64,000 nucleotides of DNA from the NCBI RefSeq assembly GCF_040270295.1, contig NZ_JBELOE010000067.1; one strand, written 5' to 3'. The notes under the pieces are model-generated. The model saw only the letters and a program-made list of their open reading frames with translations, had not been told where the DNA came from and made no database searches. The stretch comes from Catenovulum sediminis (GTDB lineage Bacteria; Pseudomonadota; Gammaproteobacteria; Enterobacterales; Alteromonadaceae). A program made the translations under genes and the position numbers. This document shows, piece after piece, positions 52,873-61,523 of the stretch (position 1 is the first letter of the stretch; every line of letters begins with the position of its first letter).

Positions 52873-54408
52873 ATGAATCTAAAATCCTTTTATCAAAATA
52901 ATAGCCGGATTAAGCTGGCAATTTTATCCGTTGCGCTGATTCTGTCAGGTCAAAATCAAGCGAGTATTTTTGCTGCAGATGAATTTTTTAAAAACAAAGA
53001 TTATAACAACGCAAAATCGGAATACTTAAAATCTGCCGAATTAGGCAGTCCAAAGGCGTATTATCAGCTTGGGACTCTATATTTAAAGGGGTTAACGGGG
53101 CCAGCCAGTTATTTGGATGCACTTGTTTGGTTTTCGCTGGCGGCTGAATATCAATTTAATGACGCAGAACAAGTTGTCACTCAATTATTGGCTTTGTTAC
53201 CAGAAGCACAGCAAAGTGATATACAAAATGTATTGGCAACTTTTAAGGAAAAATATGGAAAACAAATTGTAGAGCAAAAGTACTTTCCTGAATTTAAGTA
53301 CGAAAATATCGCGCATACAATTTCGTTTGGCGATGCAGAAGGGCCTGATGCGACACTTGTTACACATGATGAGATTTTTACGCCCATTCATGAAGAGATT
53401 TCATTTGAATATACAACTGAAGAGCTTGGCGGCTTTGAAGATGACTTTGGCGTTCAATCAAATGATTGGCAAAGTGAAAATACAAATCCCCAGCCCGACT
53501 TTTTTAATCGCCCGTACCTGCTAATCGCGGATTATGATCTTGCGCCAGATGGTACCGCACGCAATGTCGAACCTGTACAAACCATCGGTTATACGCGCCG
53601 AGCAATGGAAAGTTTACGTCAGATGGAAACCGCGTTGCCTGAGTTTAACGGCCAACCTGTTTATTTTGTAAATCGTATTAATATGGGGATGGCAAGTTAT
53701 AGTAAATTTGAAATGGCCGATAAAAATCAAGCGTTGTATGACAGGATACGCCGTATGGCTCGCAAACTTAAAAAAAGCAACGAGCTTGAAGACAGGTATC
53801 AATATGCAATGGCACTCAAAAACTTTAGCTGGTTGCCGCAAGCGCAAAACGAAGCTGAACATTTGTTAAAGCGGGTTGCAGAAGACGGCCATCCAATCGC
53901 GCAATATGAATATGGTTTACTGTTATACCGTGAACAAAGCGACATAAAACAGGGTATTAACTGGATAGCATCCGCCAGTAAATTTGGCTTAACCAAAGCA
54001 GAATATCGATTGGGTCATATATTGCAATTATCACCTTGGGTGGTGAATGACGAAGCTAAGGCATTATACTGGTATTTATCCGCGGCCGAAAAAAATTACA
54101 AACCAGCGCTGTTAAAAGCAGCAGAGTTAAAATTAGTCGCTAAAGATAAAACACTAATCGATTTAGCTGGCGCAACACAATTATTAGAGCGAGTTGGCCC
54201 TAAAAAAGAAGAAGAGCCAGAATATCATTATCTGTTGTCGTTAACTAAATTAAGTGGCCCAAATAGAAATTTAAAAGTTGCCTTTCAATCAATGAGAAAA
54301 GCCATTGATTTGGCCGAAAGTTATAATTGGGATGTCTCCGCATGGCAATCTCAACTAGACGAATGGACGCGCGGTACGGTAAGAATCACGAATGAATCGG
54401 TCTATTAG
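52873..54408 (+). CDS. Sel1-repeat protein with a TonB C-terminal-like segment
   Basis: The start at 52873 (MNLKSFYQNNSRIK) gives a signal peptide (LAILSVALILSGQNQASIFA); an upstream ATG at 52843 lacks a ribosome site. The 511-residue product begins with Sel1/TPR-like repeats (FFKNKDYNNAKSEYLKSAEL, AYYQLGTLYLKG, DALVWFSLAAEYQ). In the middle, about residues 215-280, LLIADYDLAPDGTARNVEPV then QTIGYTRRAMESLRQM resembles the TonB C-terminal fold ('DIxPDGxVxxVxVxxS...F...A...L..W'). More Sel1 repeats follow (AQYEYGLLLYREQSDIKQGI, AEYRLGHILQLSPWVVNDEA). No N-terminal TonB proline region is present. It could be a periplasmic scaffold or regulator touching the receptors; no enzymatic function is suggested. 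Confidence 0.6.
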   Translation: MNLKSFYQNNSRIKLAILSVALILSGQNQASIFAADEFFKNKDYNNAKSEYLKSAELGSPKAYYQLGTLYLKGLTGPASYLDALVWFSLAAEYQFNDAEQVVTQLLALLPEAQQSDIQNVLATFKEKYGKQIVEQKYFPEFKYENIAHTISFGDAEGPDATLVTHDEIFTPIHEEISFEYTTEELGGFEDDFGVQSNDWQSENTNPQPDFFNRPYLLIADYDLAPDGTARNVEPVQTIGYTRRAMESLRQMETALPEFNGQPVYFVNRINMGMASYSKFEMADKNQALYDRIRRMARKLKKSNELEDRYQYAMALKNFSWLPQAQNEAEHLLKRVAEDGHPIAQYEYGLLLYREQSDIKQGINWIASASKFGLTKAEYRLGHILQLSPWVVNDEAKALYWYLSAAEKNYKPALLKAAELKLVAKDKTLIDLAGATQLLERVGPKKEEEPEYHYLLSLTKLSGPNRNLKVAFQSMRKAIDLAESYNWDVSAWQSQLDEWTRGTVRITNESVY

Positions 54409-54499
54409 TATTTATTGATTAACATCAGCGATTAACTTATCAAGCTTGAGTAATCAGTTCGTTAAAGCCTAGTTTGAAATATGCATTGTTTTAGTTGAT

Positions 54500-54522
54500 T
54501 TATGTTATAAGATTAAACATAA
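54500..54522. repeat. Inverted repeat upstream of the first GH-A lipoprotein gene
   Basis: TTATGTT (54500-54506) and AACATAA (54516-54522) are inverted copies. The arms equal the half-sites of the recurrent operator-like motif but point outward with a 9-bp gap. Whether this is a functional site is uncertain. Confidence 0.3.
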
Positions 54523-54619
54523 TATTAATGCATAGATAGTTGGTTTGTGTCGTAATTGAGTGTAGTTGCAGCTCAAACCATGTATCTACTTATTTTAGAG
54601 AGTGTTTCGGAGACGAACT

Positions 54620-57121
54620 ATGTTAAAACGAATTTCCCACGCCGTATTGATGGGGTTATTGCCATTTGGAATGGTGGCTTGTGGTGATAGTGTACTCAAC
54701 AGTCAGCAAACGGATGCTGCTAATACTCAAAATCAGCCACACATACAAATGGCTGCAGATGTAAATCCTCTGATCAATGAAGCTGAACAAAAAATTTCAG
54801 TATTGACTACTAAAATGGAATTGGCGAAACAACAGGGGATTGATGTTAAGCGTGAAGAAACCGTGGTTTGGTTTGCCAAAGAATTTTTAAAATACGCAGA
54901 CTGGGATGAAAAAAATGAAACCGCAGTCGAAAAAGCTTTTTCATATTACGCTCCATACAAAGATAAATCCAAACAACTTGCAAAAGAGTTGCCTGATTTT
55001 GAACGTCGTAAAGTAATCGAAATACTAGACGCGGGTATTGATGAATTGAGCGCTGTGATGAATGGTGAAATTAAACGGCGAGCTGTTAACCCTGTCGATT
55101 GGCAAAATATCGAAGTCGCCGACAACATGCTTAAAAGTAATGGAAGACCGATATTTTTATACGATTATTTTTCAAAAACAGTCGGCCAGCCGCTCACCAA
55201 TAAGGCCATTTATAATGACCATTTAGGCGCAATTTTTCACGGTGGCGAAAACTTGTATCCGGTTGATCATGATCGTGCAATTAACTCGTTTTTATTAAAA
55301 GAAGATGGTACTTACGATCAAGCACTATTAAAAGAAGTAACCGACATAGATAATAGCAACGTCGGCTTTTTAATTTACTGGAATATGGGCATCCCAGAGT
55401 GGATTGAAAAACGAGAACCAGAGGTTAGAAAAGGTCGTTCATTATTTACCGGTTATGATATTGATAACCCTTTGGTTAGAGAAACCTGGGGTAAAATTGC
55501 CAAAGATACGGGGCAGTTAACACGAGGCAAAAAAGTCACCCAACTTGGCTATATTTTAGCGAATGAACCACATTGGTTTTCAGAGTCCAATCATTGGAGC
55601 CATCAGTTTAAAGAGATGAATGATATTTCATCTTACACCTTAAATAATTTCCGCGCTTGGCTGACCGAAAAATATAATGGAGATATCCAAGCACTCAATA
55701 ATAATTGGCAAAGCAATTTTGCTTCATTTGCTAACGTGGATATTGTCATCCCTATTGACAAAAATACCCAAGGTACGCCGATTTGGTATGACTGGAATCG
55801 ATATCATATGGATCGCAGTATCAGTTGGTTTACTCACTTACAGAGCGAGTTAAAGAAAGGCAATCCAGAAGCGGATACACATATCAAAATAATGCCGAAT
55901 ATGTTTACAGAAAATAGCCGTTCACATGGCATTGATGTAGAAGCATTAACAGAACTTACATCTATGATAGGTAATGATGCAAAAGCGGCTGAAAAACGCT
56001 TTTTGCACATTAAAAAAGAGCAAGAATGGGAAAAACATTATGCTTATCTTTGGGAAGAGCTGAGTGTGTCATATGATTTTATGGAATCAGTTTCACCCAA
56101 CAAAATACATGTAAATTCAGAATCTCATTTTTTATCTGCCTCGTGGTGGCGAGACTTAGATACCTCTGTTGAGTACGTAGAAAACGTATATTGGCTAGCG
56201 ACCTTGCAAGGAATGGACGCAAATATGGCGTGGTTTTGGGCGCGAGATCCAGACGGCTCATTTGAGGACAGATTGGAAGGTGATTTAAACTTTTTTGATC
56301 CTGCATTAGCCGGTTCGTTTGCCGGCTCGGTTAACCAGCAACCACATATTGCAAATGAGTTCACACAAGTAATGTACGATTTAAATAGTTTCTCTGAAGA
56401 AATTATTGCTTTGCGTGAACAACGTCGCCCTATTCGTCTGTTTTATTCTGAAACATCCGCGATTAATAAAAAATTCCACATGTCGCAACAATTTAAACTG
56501 TATGAAAAGCTATTTTTCGACGGTTTTCCTATGGGCTTCGCGACACAAAAAATTATTCAAAAACAGGATAACAACCAGTGGGATAATATTGTCGTTTATA
56601 AAACCGAATTTGTGACATCGGCAGAGTTATCTGCTTTACAAAACTATTTAGACCAAGGCGGTACTATTATTGTTGATGCCCCACAAAGTTTAAGTAAAAA
56701 CGAATATGGAAAACCACATAAAAAACAGCTAAAAGCGACAAAAGGAACATTAATTCAATTAGATGGGAATCAAAGTTTAGCGGAAATCCGTCAACTGGCA
56801 TTGGAAAATGCAAACCAAGGGTTGCCGGATATTAGATTAACCGAAAACAACGGCACTGAACATAAAGGCATTCGTTGGCAGGTTGTTAAACAAGACGACA
56901 ATAGCTACTTAGTCAGCATACTCAACTTAGGAAAACATACTGCAAAAGTTTCACTTGGTTTAAAGGACAGTGTAAAAGACACTTTTAAAGACAGGTTAAG
57001 CTTGAGTGATGACGAGCAGGTTAAACTGCTTATTACTGACTTATTTACCGAAAATACGCAACAAAACCATTTTAGTGTTGAGTCTAAAGGGGTTCATTTG
57101 TTGCGCGTGGTTGTTCAATAA
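54620..57121 (+). CDS. Clan GH-A glycoside hydrolase lipoprotein (GH42/GH167-like), copy 1
   Basis: The ATG at 54620 has GGAG upstream and gives MLKRISHAVLMGLLPFGMVA with Cys in MVAC, a lipoprotein of 833 residues. An N-terminal helical region (about 45-155) precedes a TIM-barrel region. YILANEPHWF has the Asn-Glu-Pro motif of clan GH-A (acid/base Glu316), and HVNSESHFLSASWW supplies the expected nucleophile Glu501. WFWARDPDGSFEDRLEGDLN and a trimerisation-like domain (about 590-700, NIVVYKTEFVTSAELSALQN) are similar in layout to GH42. The sequence is too distant from classical GH42 for a firm call. The carrageenan family GH167 is a candidate, since such enzymes occur in comparable loci and release neocarrabiose-type products. 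A near-identical neighbour lies 92 bp downstream. Confidence 0.68.
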   Translation: MLKRISHAVLMGLLPFGMVACGDSVLNSQQTDAANTQNQPHIQMAADVNPLINEAEQKISVLTTKMELAKQQGIDVKREETVVWFAKEFLKYADWDEKNETAVEKAFSYYAPYKDKSKQLAKELPDFERRKVIEILDAGIDELSAVMNGEIKRRAVNPVDWQNIEVADNMLKSNGRPIFLYDYFSKTVGQPLTNKAIYNDHLGAIFHGGENLYPVDHDRAINSFLLKEDGTYDQALLKEVTDIDNSNVGFLIYWNMGIPEWIEKREPEVRKGRSLFTGYDIDNPLVRETWGKIAKDTGQLTRGKKVTQLGYILANEPHWFSESNHWSHQFKEMNDISSYTLNNFRAWLTEKYNGDIQALNNNWQSNFASFANVDIVIPIDKNTQGTPIWYDWNRYHMDRSISWFTHLQSELKKGNPEADTHIKIMPNMFTENSRSHGIDVEALTELTSMIGNDAKAAEKRFLHIKKEQEWEKHYAYLWEELSVSYDFMESVSPNKIHVNSESHFLSASWWRDLDTSVEYVENVYWLATLQGMDANMAWFWARDPDGSFEDRLEGDLNFFDPALAGSFAGSVNQQPHIANEFTQVMYDLNSFSEEIIALREQRRPIRLFYSETSAINKKFHMSQQFKLYEKLFFDGFPMGFATQKIIQKQDNNQWDNIVVYKTEFVTSAELSALQNYLDQGGTIIVDAPQSLSKNEYGKPHKKQLKATKGTLIQLDGNQSLAEIRQLALENANQGLPDIRLTENNGTEHKGIRWQVVKQDDNSYLVSILNLGKHTAKVSLGLKDSVKDTFKDRLSLSDDEQVKLLITDLFTENTQQNHFSVESKGVHLLRVVVQ

Positions 57122-57213
57122 AAATTTAGATATACAAATCTAATTATTCAAAATAAAGCTGCGCCGGGTGACGGATTATTCAGCGCAGTTTCAACAAACA
57201 AGGCTAACAAAAA

Positions 57214-59655
57214 ATGAACCCATATTTAACCAGTGCAGTGTTAGCGCCTCTGGCAATTTTTGTCGCTGCATGTTCGCCAGATAGCGCAGGTACAAAAAGC
57301 CAGCAAGACACAGCGGCCGCAAAAATAGAAGTTAAAGCCAGTAGTGAGCTTGAGCAACAAGCTAGAATTAAACTGAGTAAACTGCAACAGATGATGCAAC
57401 AAGCTCAAGAAAAAAATATAGATGTTACGCGGGAAGAAACCATAGTTTGGTTTGCGGAGCAATTTTTAAAATTTGCTAATTGGGATGAGGCAAATCCTGA
57501 AGCAATTGAAAAAGCGTTCGGTTATGAGCGTTATTATGCTGAAGATAAAGAACGATTGGCTAAAGAGTTGCCCGACTTTGAGCGTAAAAAGGTTATTCAA
57601 ATATTAGATCAAGGGATAAATGTATTAGGTCAAGAGCTGCGTGGTGAAATTAAACGTCGCCCGGTTAATAAAGTTGATTGGCAAAATACTAAAGCCGCAG
57701 ACAATATGTTTGTGAGCAATGGTAAACCCATTTTTCCGTATGACTATTTTTCTAAATCTGTTGGGCAACCGTTAACCAATAAAGAGGTCTACAATGATCA
57801 TTTGGGCGCAATTTATCATGGCGGTGAAAACTTGTACCCGGTTGATCATGACCGTGCGATCAACTCATTTTTATTAAAAGAAGATGGCACATTTGATCAA
57901 ACTTTGCTCAAAGAAGTAACGGAAATTGAAGATACAAATATAGGTTTTTTATTGTATTGGAGTATGGGGATCCCTGAATGGGTCGAGCAAAAAGAATCAG
58001 AAGTGAGAATAGGGCGTTCTTTATTTACCGGATTTGATATTGATAACCCGTTGGCTAGAGATATATGGGGCAAAATAATTCGTAAAACAGGTGAATTGAC
58101 CAAAGGTAAAAAAGTAACAGAATTGGGTTATATATTGGCAAATGAGCCGCATTGGTATGCAGAAAAAGATCACTGGACGTATCGATTTAAAGAAATGAAC
58201 GATATTTCGTCATACACTTTGGCTAAGTTTCAAAGTTGGTTAGCAGATAAATACAACGGTGATATAGGTGCATTAAACCATAATTGGCAGACTCACTTTT
58301 CGGCATTTGACAAAGTGCGAATTGAAATCCCGATAGATACGGCGTTAAAAGGCAAACCTATCTGGTACGACTGGAGTCGTTACAATATGGACCGCAGTAC
58401 CGATTGGTTCAGCTTTATGCAAAACGAATTGCATTCAGTTAACCCAGACGCGGATACGCATATCAAAATTATGCCTCGTATGTTTATGTATGATTCACGC
58501 TCAGGTGGGATTGATACCGAAGCATTAACTGAATTAACCACCATGATAGGTCATGATGCCAAATCATTTGGTAGTCGTAACATCAGACCGAATAAATCTT
58601 CTAAATGGCTTGAAAAATACGCATTTGATTGGGGTTCAGTGGCGATGTTCCATGACTTTTTAGAATCAGTTGCGCCAGATAAGATAAATATAAATTCTGA
58701 ATCTCACTTTTTATCTTCCGGCCAGTGGCGTGATTTAGATGCGCGTACCAGTTATGTGCGCAGTGTTTATTGGTTAGCAACTTTATTGGGAATGGATGCC
58801 AATATGGGATGGTTCTGGGCTCGAGATCCGGATGGTTCGCCTGAAGATAGATTAGAAGGTGAACTAGACTTTTTTGATCCGGGATTAGGCGGCGCATATG
58901 CTGGTTCAAATAACATGCAGCCTCATGTTACCAACGAAGTCACGCAAGTGATGTACGATTTAAATAGTTTTTCCGAAGAAATTATTGCCTTGCGCGAACA
59001 GCCTCGGCCTATTCGTTTGTTTTATTCCGAAACAACGGCTATCAATATTGATGAGTACATAACTAAAGGTTACAAACTATATGAGTCATTGTTTTTTGAA
59101 GGTCTGCCGCTTGGGTTTGCGACAAAAAATATCATTCAAAAACAAGACAACGATAAATGGGATGTCATTGTTGTATATCGTAATGCATATGTGACAGATG
59201 CTGAATTTGATGCAGTACAAGCGTACTTGAATAAAGGTGGCACGGTTATTTTAGACTCGAAAAAGAGTTTATCGCTGAATGAATATGGGCAAAAGCGAAC
59301 CAACCAATTGTCAGCGGGTAAAGGCAAGTTGATAGTACTGGAAACAAATGATATTGATAAAATCAAACAAGCCGCGTTACAACATGTCAAAAGTAGCAGC
59401 TTACCCGATCTTGTTGTTACCGAAGAAAATGGCCAACCACATAAAACCATTATTTCGCGAGTCGTCCCGCAACAAGATGGTAGCTATTTAGTGAATTTGA
59501 TCAATGTTGGACACCATACCGCGAATATTGATTTGTCGTTACGAAATGGCAAGCCACTTGAAGTGATTGATATGATGACCAGTATACCGATGGCGAAGTC
59601 ATTTGAGATGTCATCTGAAAAAGTCTTATTACTGCGCGTTTCGGCGAGAAACTAG
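57214..59655 (+). CDS. Clan GH-A glycoside hydrolase lipoprotein (GH42/GH167-like), copy 2
   Basis: Tandem paralogue of the gene at 54620 and same strand. The signal MNPYLTSAVLAPLAIFVAAC gives a lipoprotein of 813 residues. The domain order is identical. The conserved PVDHDRAINSFLLKEDGT and DIDNPLARDIWGKI stretches are shared, YILANEPHWYAEKDHW holds acid/base Glu311 and ININSESHFLSSGQWRD holds nucleophile Glu496. Differences concentrate in the N-terminal helical region and in barrel loops (RNIRPNKSSKWLEKYAFDWG against FLHIKKEQEWEKHYAYLWEE), which could tune subsite preference. Outer-membrane or periplasmic action on oligosaccharides released by GH82 is the most likely role, for example exo-cleavage before or after desulfation. 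Family assignment is uncertain, as for copy 1. Confidence 0.68.
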   Translation: MNPYLTSAVLAPLAIFVAACSPDSAGTKSQQDTAAAKIEVKASSELEQQARIKLSKLQQMMQQAQEKNIDVTREETIVWFAEQFLKFANWDEANPEAIEKAFGYERYYAEDKERLAKELPDFERKKVIQILDQGINVLGQELRGEIKRRPVNKVDWQNTKAADNMFVSNGKPIFPYDYFSKSVGQPLTNKEVYNDHLGAIYHGGENLYPVDHDRAINSFLLKEDGTFDQTLLKEVTEIEDTNIGFLLYWSMGIPEWVEQKESEVRIGRSLFTGFDIDNPLARDIWGKIIRKTGELTKGKKVTELGYILANEPHWYAEKDHWTYRFKEMNDISSYTLAKFQSWLADKYNGDIGALNHNWQTHFSAFDKVRIEIPIDTALKGKPIWYDWSRYNMDRSTDWFSFMQNELHSVNPDADTHIKIMPRMFMYDSRSGGIDTEALTELTTMIGHDAKSFGSRNIRPNKSSKWLEKYAFDWGSVAMFHDFLESVAPDKININSESHFLSSGQWRDLDARTSYVRSVYWLATLLGMDANMGWFWARDPDGSPEDRLEGELDFFDPGLGGAYAGSNNMQPHVTNEVTQVMYDLNSFSEEIIALREQPRPIRLFYSETTAINIDEYITKGYKLYESLFFEGLPLGFATKNIIQKQDNDKWDVIVVYRNAYVTDAEFDAVQAYLNKGGTVILDSKKSLSLNEYGQKRTNQLSAGKGKLIVLETNDIDKIKQAALQHVKSSSLPDLVVTEENGQPHKTIISRVVPQQDGSYLVNLINVGHHTANIDLSLRNGKPLEVIDMMTSIPMAKSFEMSSEKVLLLRVSARN

Positions 59656-59706
59656 TGTCGTGTGCGCAAACTGAAATTTTAAGCACGTATCAAAATTGAT
59701 AGCCTA

Positions 59707-59739
59707 ATGCAGGCATTAATCATGGATTAATGCCTGCAT
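59707..59739. terminator. Long perfect hairpin between convergent genes
   Basis: ATGCAGGCATTAATC (59707-59721) pairs perfectly with GATTAATGCCTGCAT (59725-59739), 15 bp with a 3-nt loop. It lies between the ends of the second GH-A gene (59655) and the halogenase-like gene (59794) and probably terminates both. Confidence 0.75.
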
Positions 59740-59793
59740 CTGATAACCCATACCAATAGACGCCGTCGAAACTATTTAATTATATAAAAAGCA

Positions 59794-61311
59794 CTATTTT
59801 TCAGCGTTAACCTGCAAAAATTCGTTATGCATGGGGGCGTGCGCAGCACTTTGTAATAATAAATGGTAACTTTGCTTAAATGCTTTTTCGATGACAGGGA
59901 AATTTGAAAAATCGATAAATGGATCGTATTGATTAGGGTTTTTGCCCATTCCGGCATAAATAGCATACCAACTATCCTGTGCAAATAAGTCTTGTGGATT
60001 GTGGTACAAACGTCCGAAGTTTTCAAATAATTGTATTTTTTGTTTAAGCTCCGCGGGAATGGTTAATGTTTGCCACATTTGCCAAAAAGCACTGTCGGTT
60101 CGTTTGCTTAAACAATAATGCAGCACAATAAAATCGCGGATATTGATAAACTCGTTATCCATTAATCGATTAAATTCATCCGTATTGTGAGCAGGGCAGG
60201 TTTTATCAGGCATTAATTCGATAAAATTTAGCATCGCCTTCATGATTAAATAGATGCCTGTTGATTCTAAGGGTTCTAAAAAACCAGCCGACAAACCAAC
60301 CGCCAAACAGTTTTTATACCAGCTTTTTTCGCGTTTGCCTGTGGTAAATTTGATAATTCGGGGCTCACTTAGCAGGTTGTCTACGTTGTTTTGCAAAACT
60401 TCGATTGCTTGCTCGTCAGAACAAAAATCACTACAAAAGACATAACCGTTTCCCATGCGGTTCTGCAATGGTATTTGCCAACGCCAACCGCTCTTTTCTG
60501 CTATGGATTTAGTATAAGGCGGTATATTTGGGCCCAATTTAGACTGCGCTACAACGGCTTTATCAACAGGTAAAAAGTGTTGCCAGTTTTGATACGCAAT
60601 CCGCAGTTTTTTGCCAATTAGCAGCGCGTTTTGGCCGCTACAATCAATAAAAAAATCTGCGCTGATTTGTTTAGATGCGCCCTTAAGGTTTGAATGAGTA
60701 AGATGCAGGGTAGAAATGAAACCTCGTTCATCGCTGATAACATCGCAAACATGGCTTTCTACCCGTTTAACCCCTAATTTTAAGCAATATTGTTTAAGGT
60801 ATTCTGCGACCAGAGTTGCGTCAAAATGTAATGCAAATGCAGCGTCGTTTAATGGCGTTTTTTGTTGTGTGTTTTGAATAAAAAAACGATTCTGTCTGGC
60901 CAAATGTACTGCGGGAGAAAAATCGCAAAATTGAAAGGAACCATCGTTTAAATGATGTTTAAGCCAATGCTGATAAAAAGGTTTACCATCTATATGATTG
61001 CCTACGTGGCCAAACGGGTGCCAGTACTTGTGATCTAACGTTAGCCAGTTAGTAAATTCAATACCGAGTTTAAATGTTGCATTGGTTTTTTGGATAAAGT
61101 CATCAAGCGGAATTTTTAAATAGCGCAATAAATCGACCATTGAAGGTATGGTTGCTTCACCTACACCAATCGTCGGCACATTGGGCGATTCAATCAGTGT
61201 TATTTGAACATTCTGACTGGGTAAATTGCGCGCGAGAATCGCTGCGGATATCCATCCTGCTGTGCCGCCACCTACAATTACGAATGACTGAATTGCGTTT
61301 GAGTTTTGCAT
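59794..61311 (-). CDS. Tryptophan-halogenase-like flavoprotein (second copy)
   Basis: The 505-residue product has FAD motif VIVGGGTAGWISAAIL, VPTIGVGEATIPSMVDLLRY, Lys81 in NATFKLGIEFTNW at the position of the halogenase catalytic Lys, the intact WRWQIP signature, and GFLEPLESTGIYLI. All hallmarks of flavin-dependent tryptophan halogenases are therefore kept, unlike the copy at 33943, where WxWxIP is changed. It follows a TBDR gene by about 210 bp on the same strand, the arrangement common in marine sugar-receptor loci, where no halogenated product is known. The reaction is unknown. Confidence 0.84.
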   Translation of the reverse strand: MQNSNAIQSFVIVGGGTAGWISAAILARNLPSQNVQITLIESPNVPTIGVGEATIPSMVDLLRYLKIPLDDFIQKTNATFKLGIEFTNWLTLDHKYWHPFGHVGNHIDGKPFYQHWLKHHLNDGSFQFCDFSPAVHLARQNRFFIQNTQQKTPLNDAAFALHFDATLVAEYLKQYCLKLGVKRVESHVCDVISDERGFISTLHLTHSNLKGASKQISADFFIDCSGQNALLIGKKLRIAYQNWQHFLPVDKAVVAQSKLGPNIPPYTKSIAEKSGWRWQIPLQNRMGNGYVFCSDFCSDEQAIEVLQNNVDNLLSEPRIIKFTTGKREKSWYKNCLAVGLSAGFLEPLESTGIYLIMKAMLNFIELMPDKTCPAHNTDEFNRLMDNEFINIRDFIVLHYCLSKRTDSAFWQMWQTLTIPAELKQKIQLFENFGRLYHNPQDLFAQDSWYAIYAGMGKNPNQYDPFIDFSNFPVIEKAFKQSYHLLLQSAAHAPMHNEFLQVNAEK

Positions 61312-61523
61312 TGAATTTTTACCCGTCCCAAATGGTTACAAAAAGAGAAAGCTACAAAAATAAAAAATTATAAAGAAAAGAAAGCCGCAAAAAGATAAAG
61401 CGGTAAAAGCGCAAACTGCAGTCAATATATAATGGAAATAAGTGAGCATACATACCGGTTGTATGCCCACTTGTTAATGGTTCACTCATTACATTTTAAT
61501 TTATTGGAACCCGTTATGGTGTT

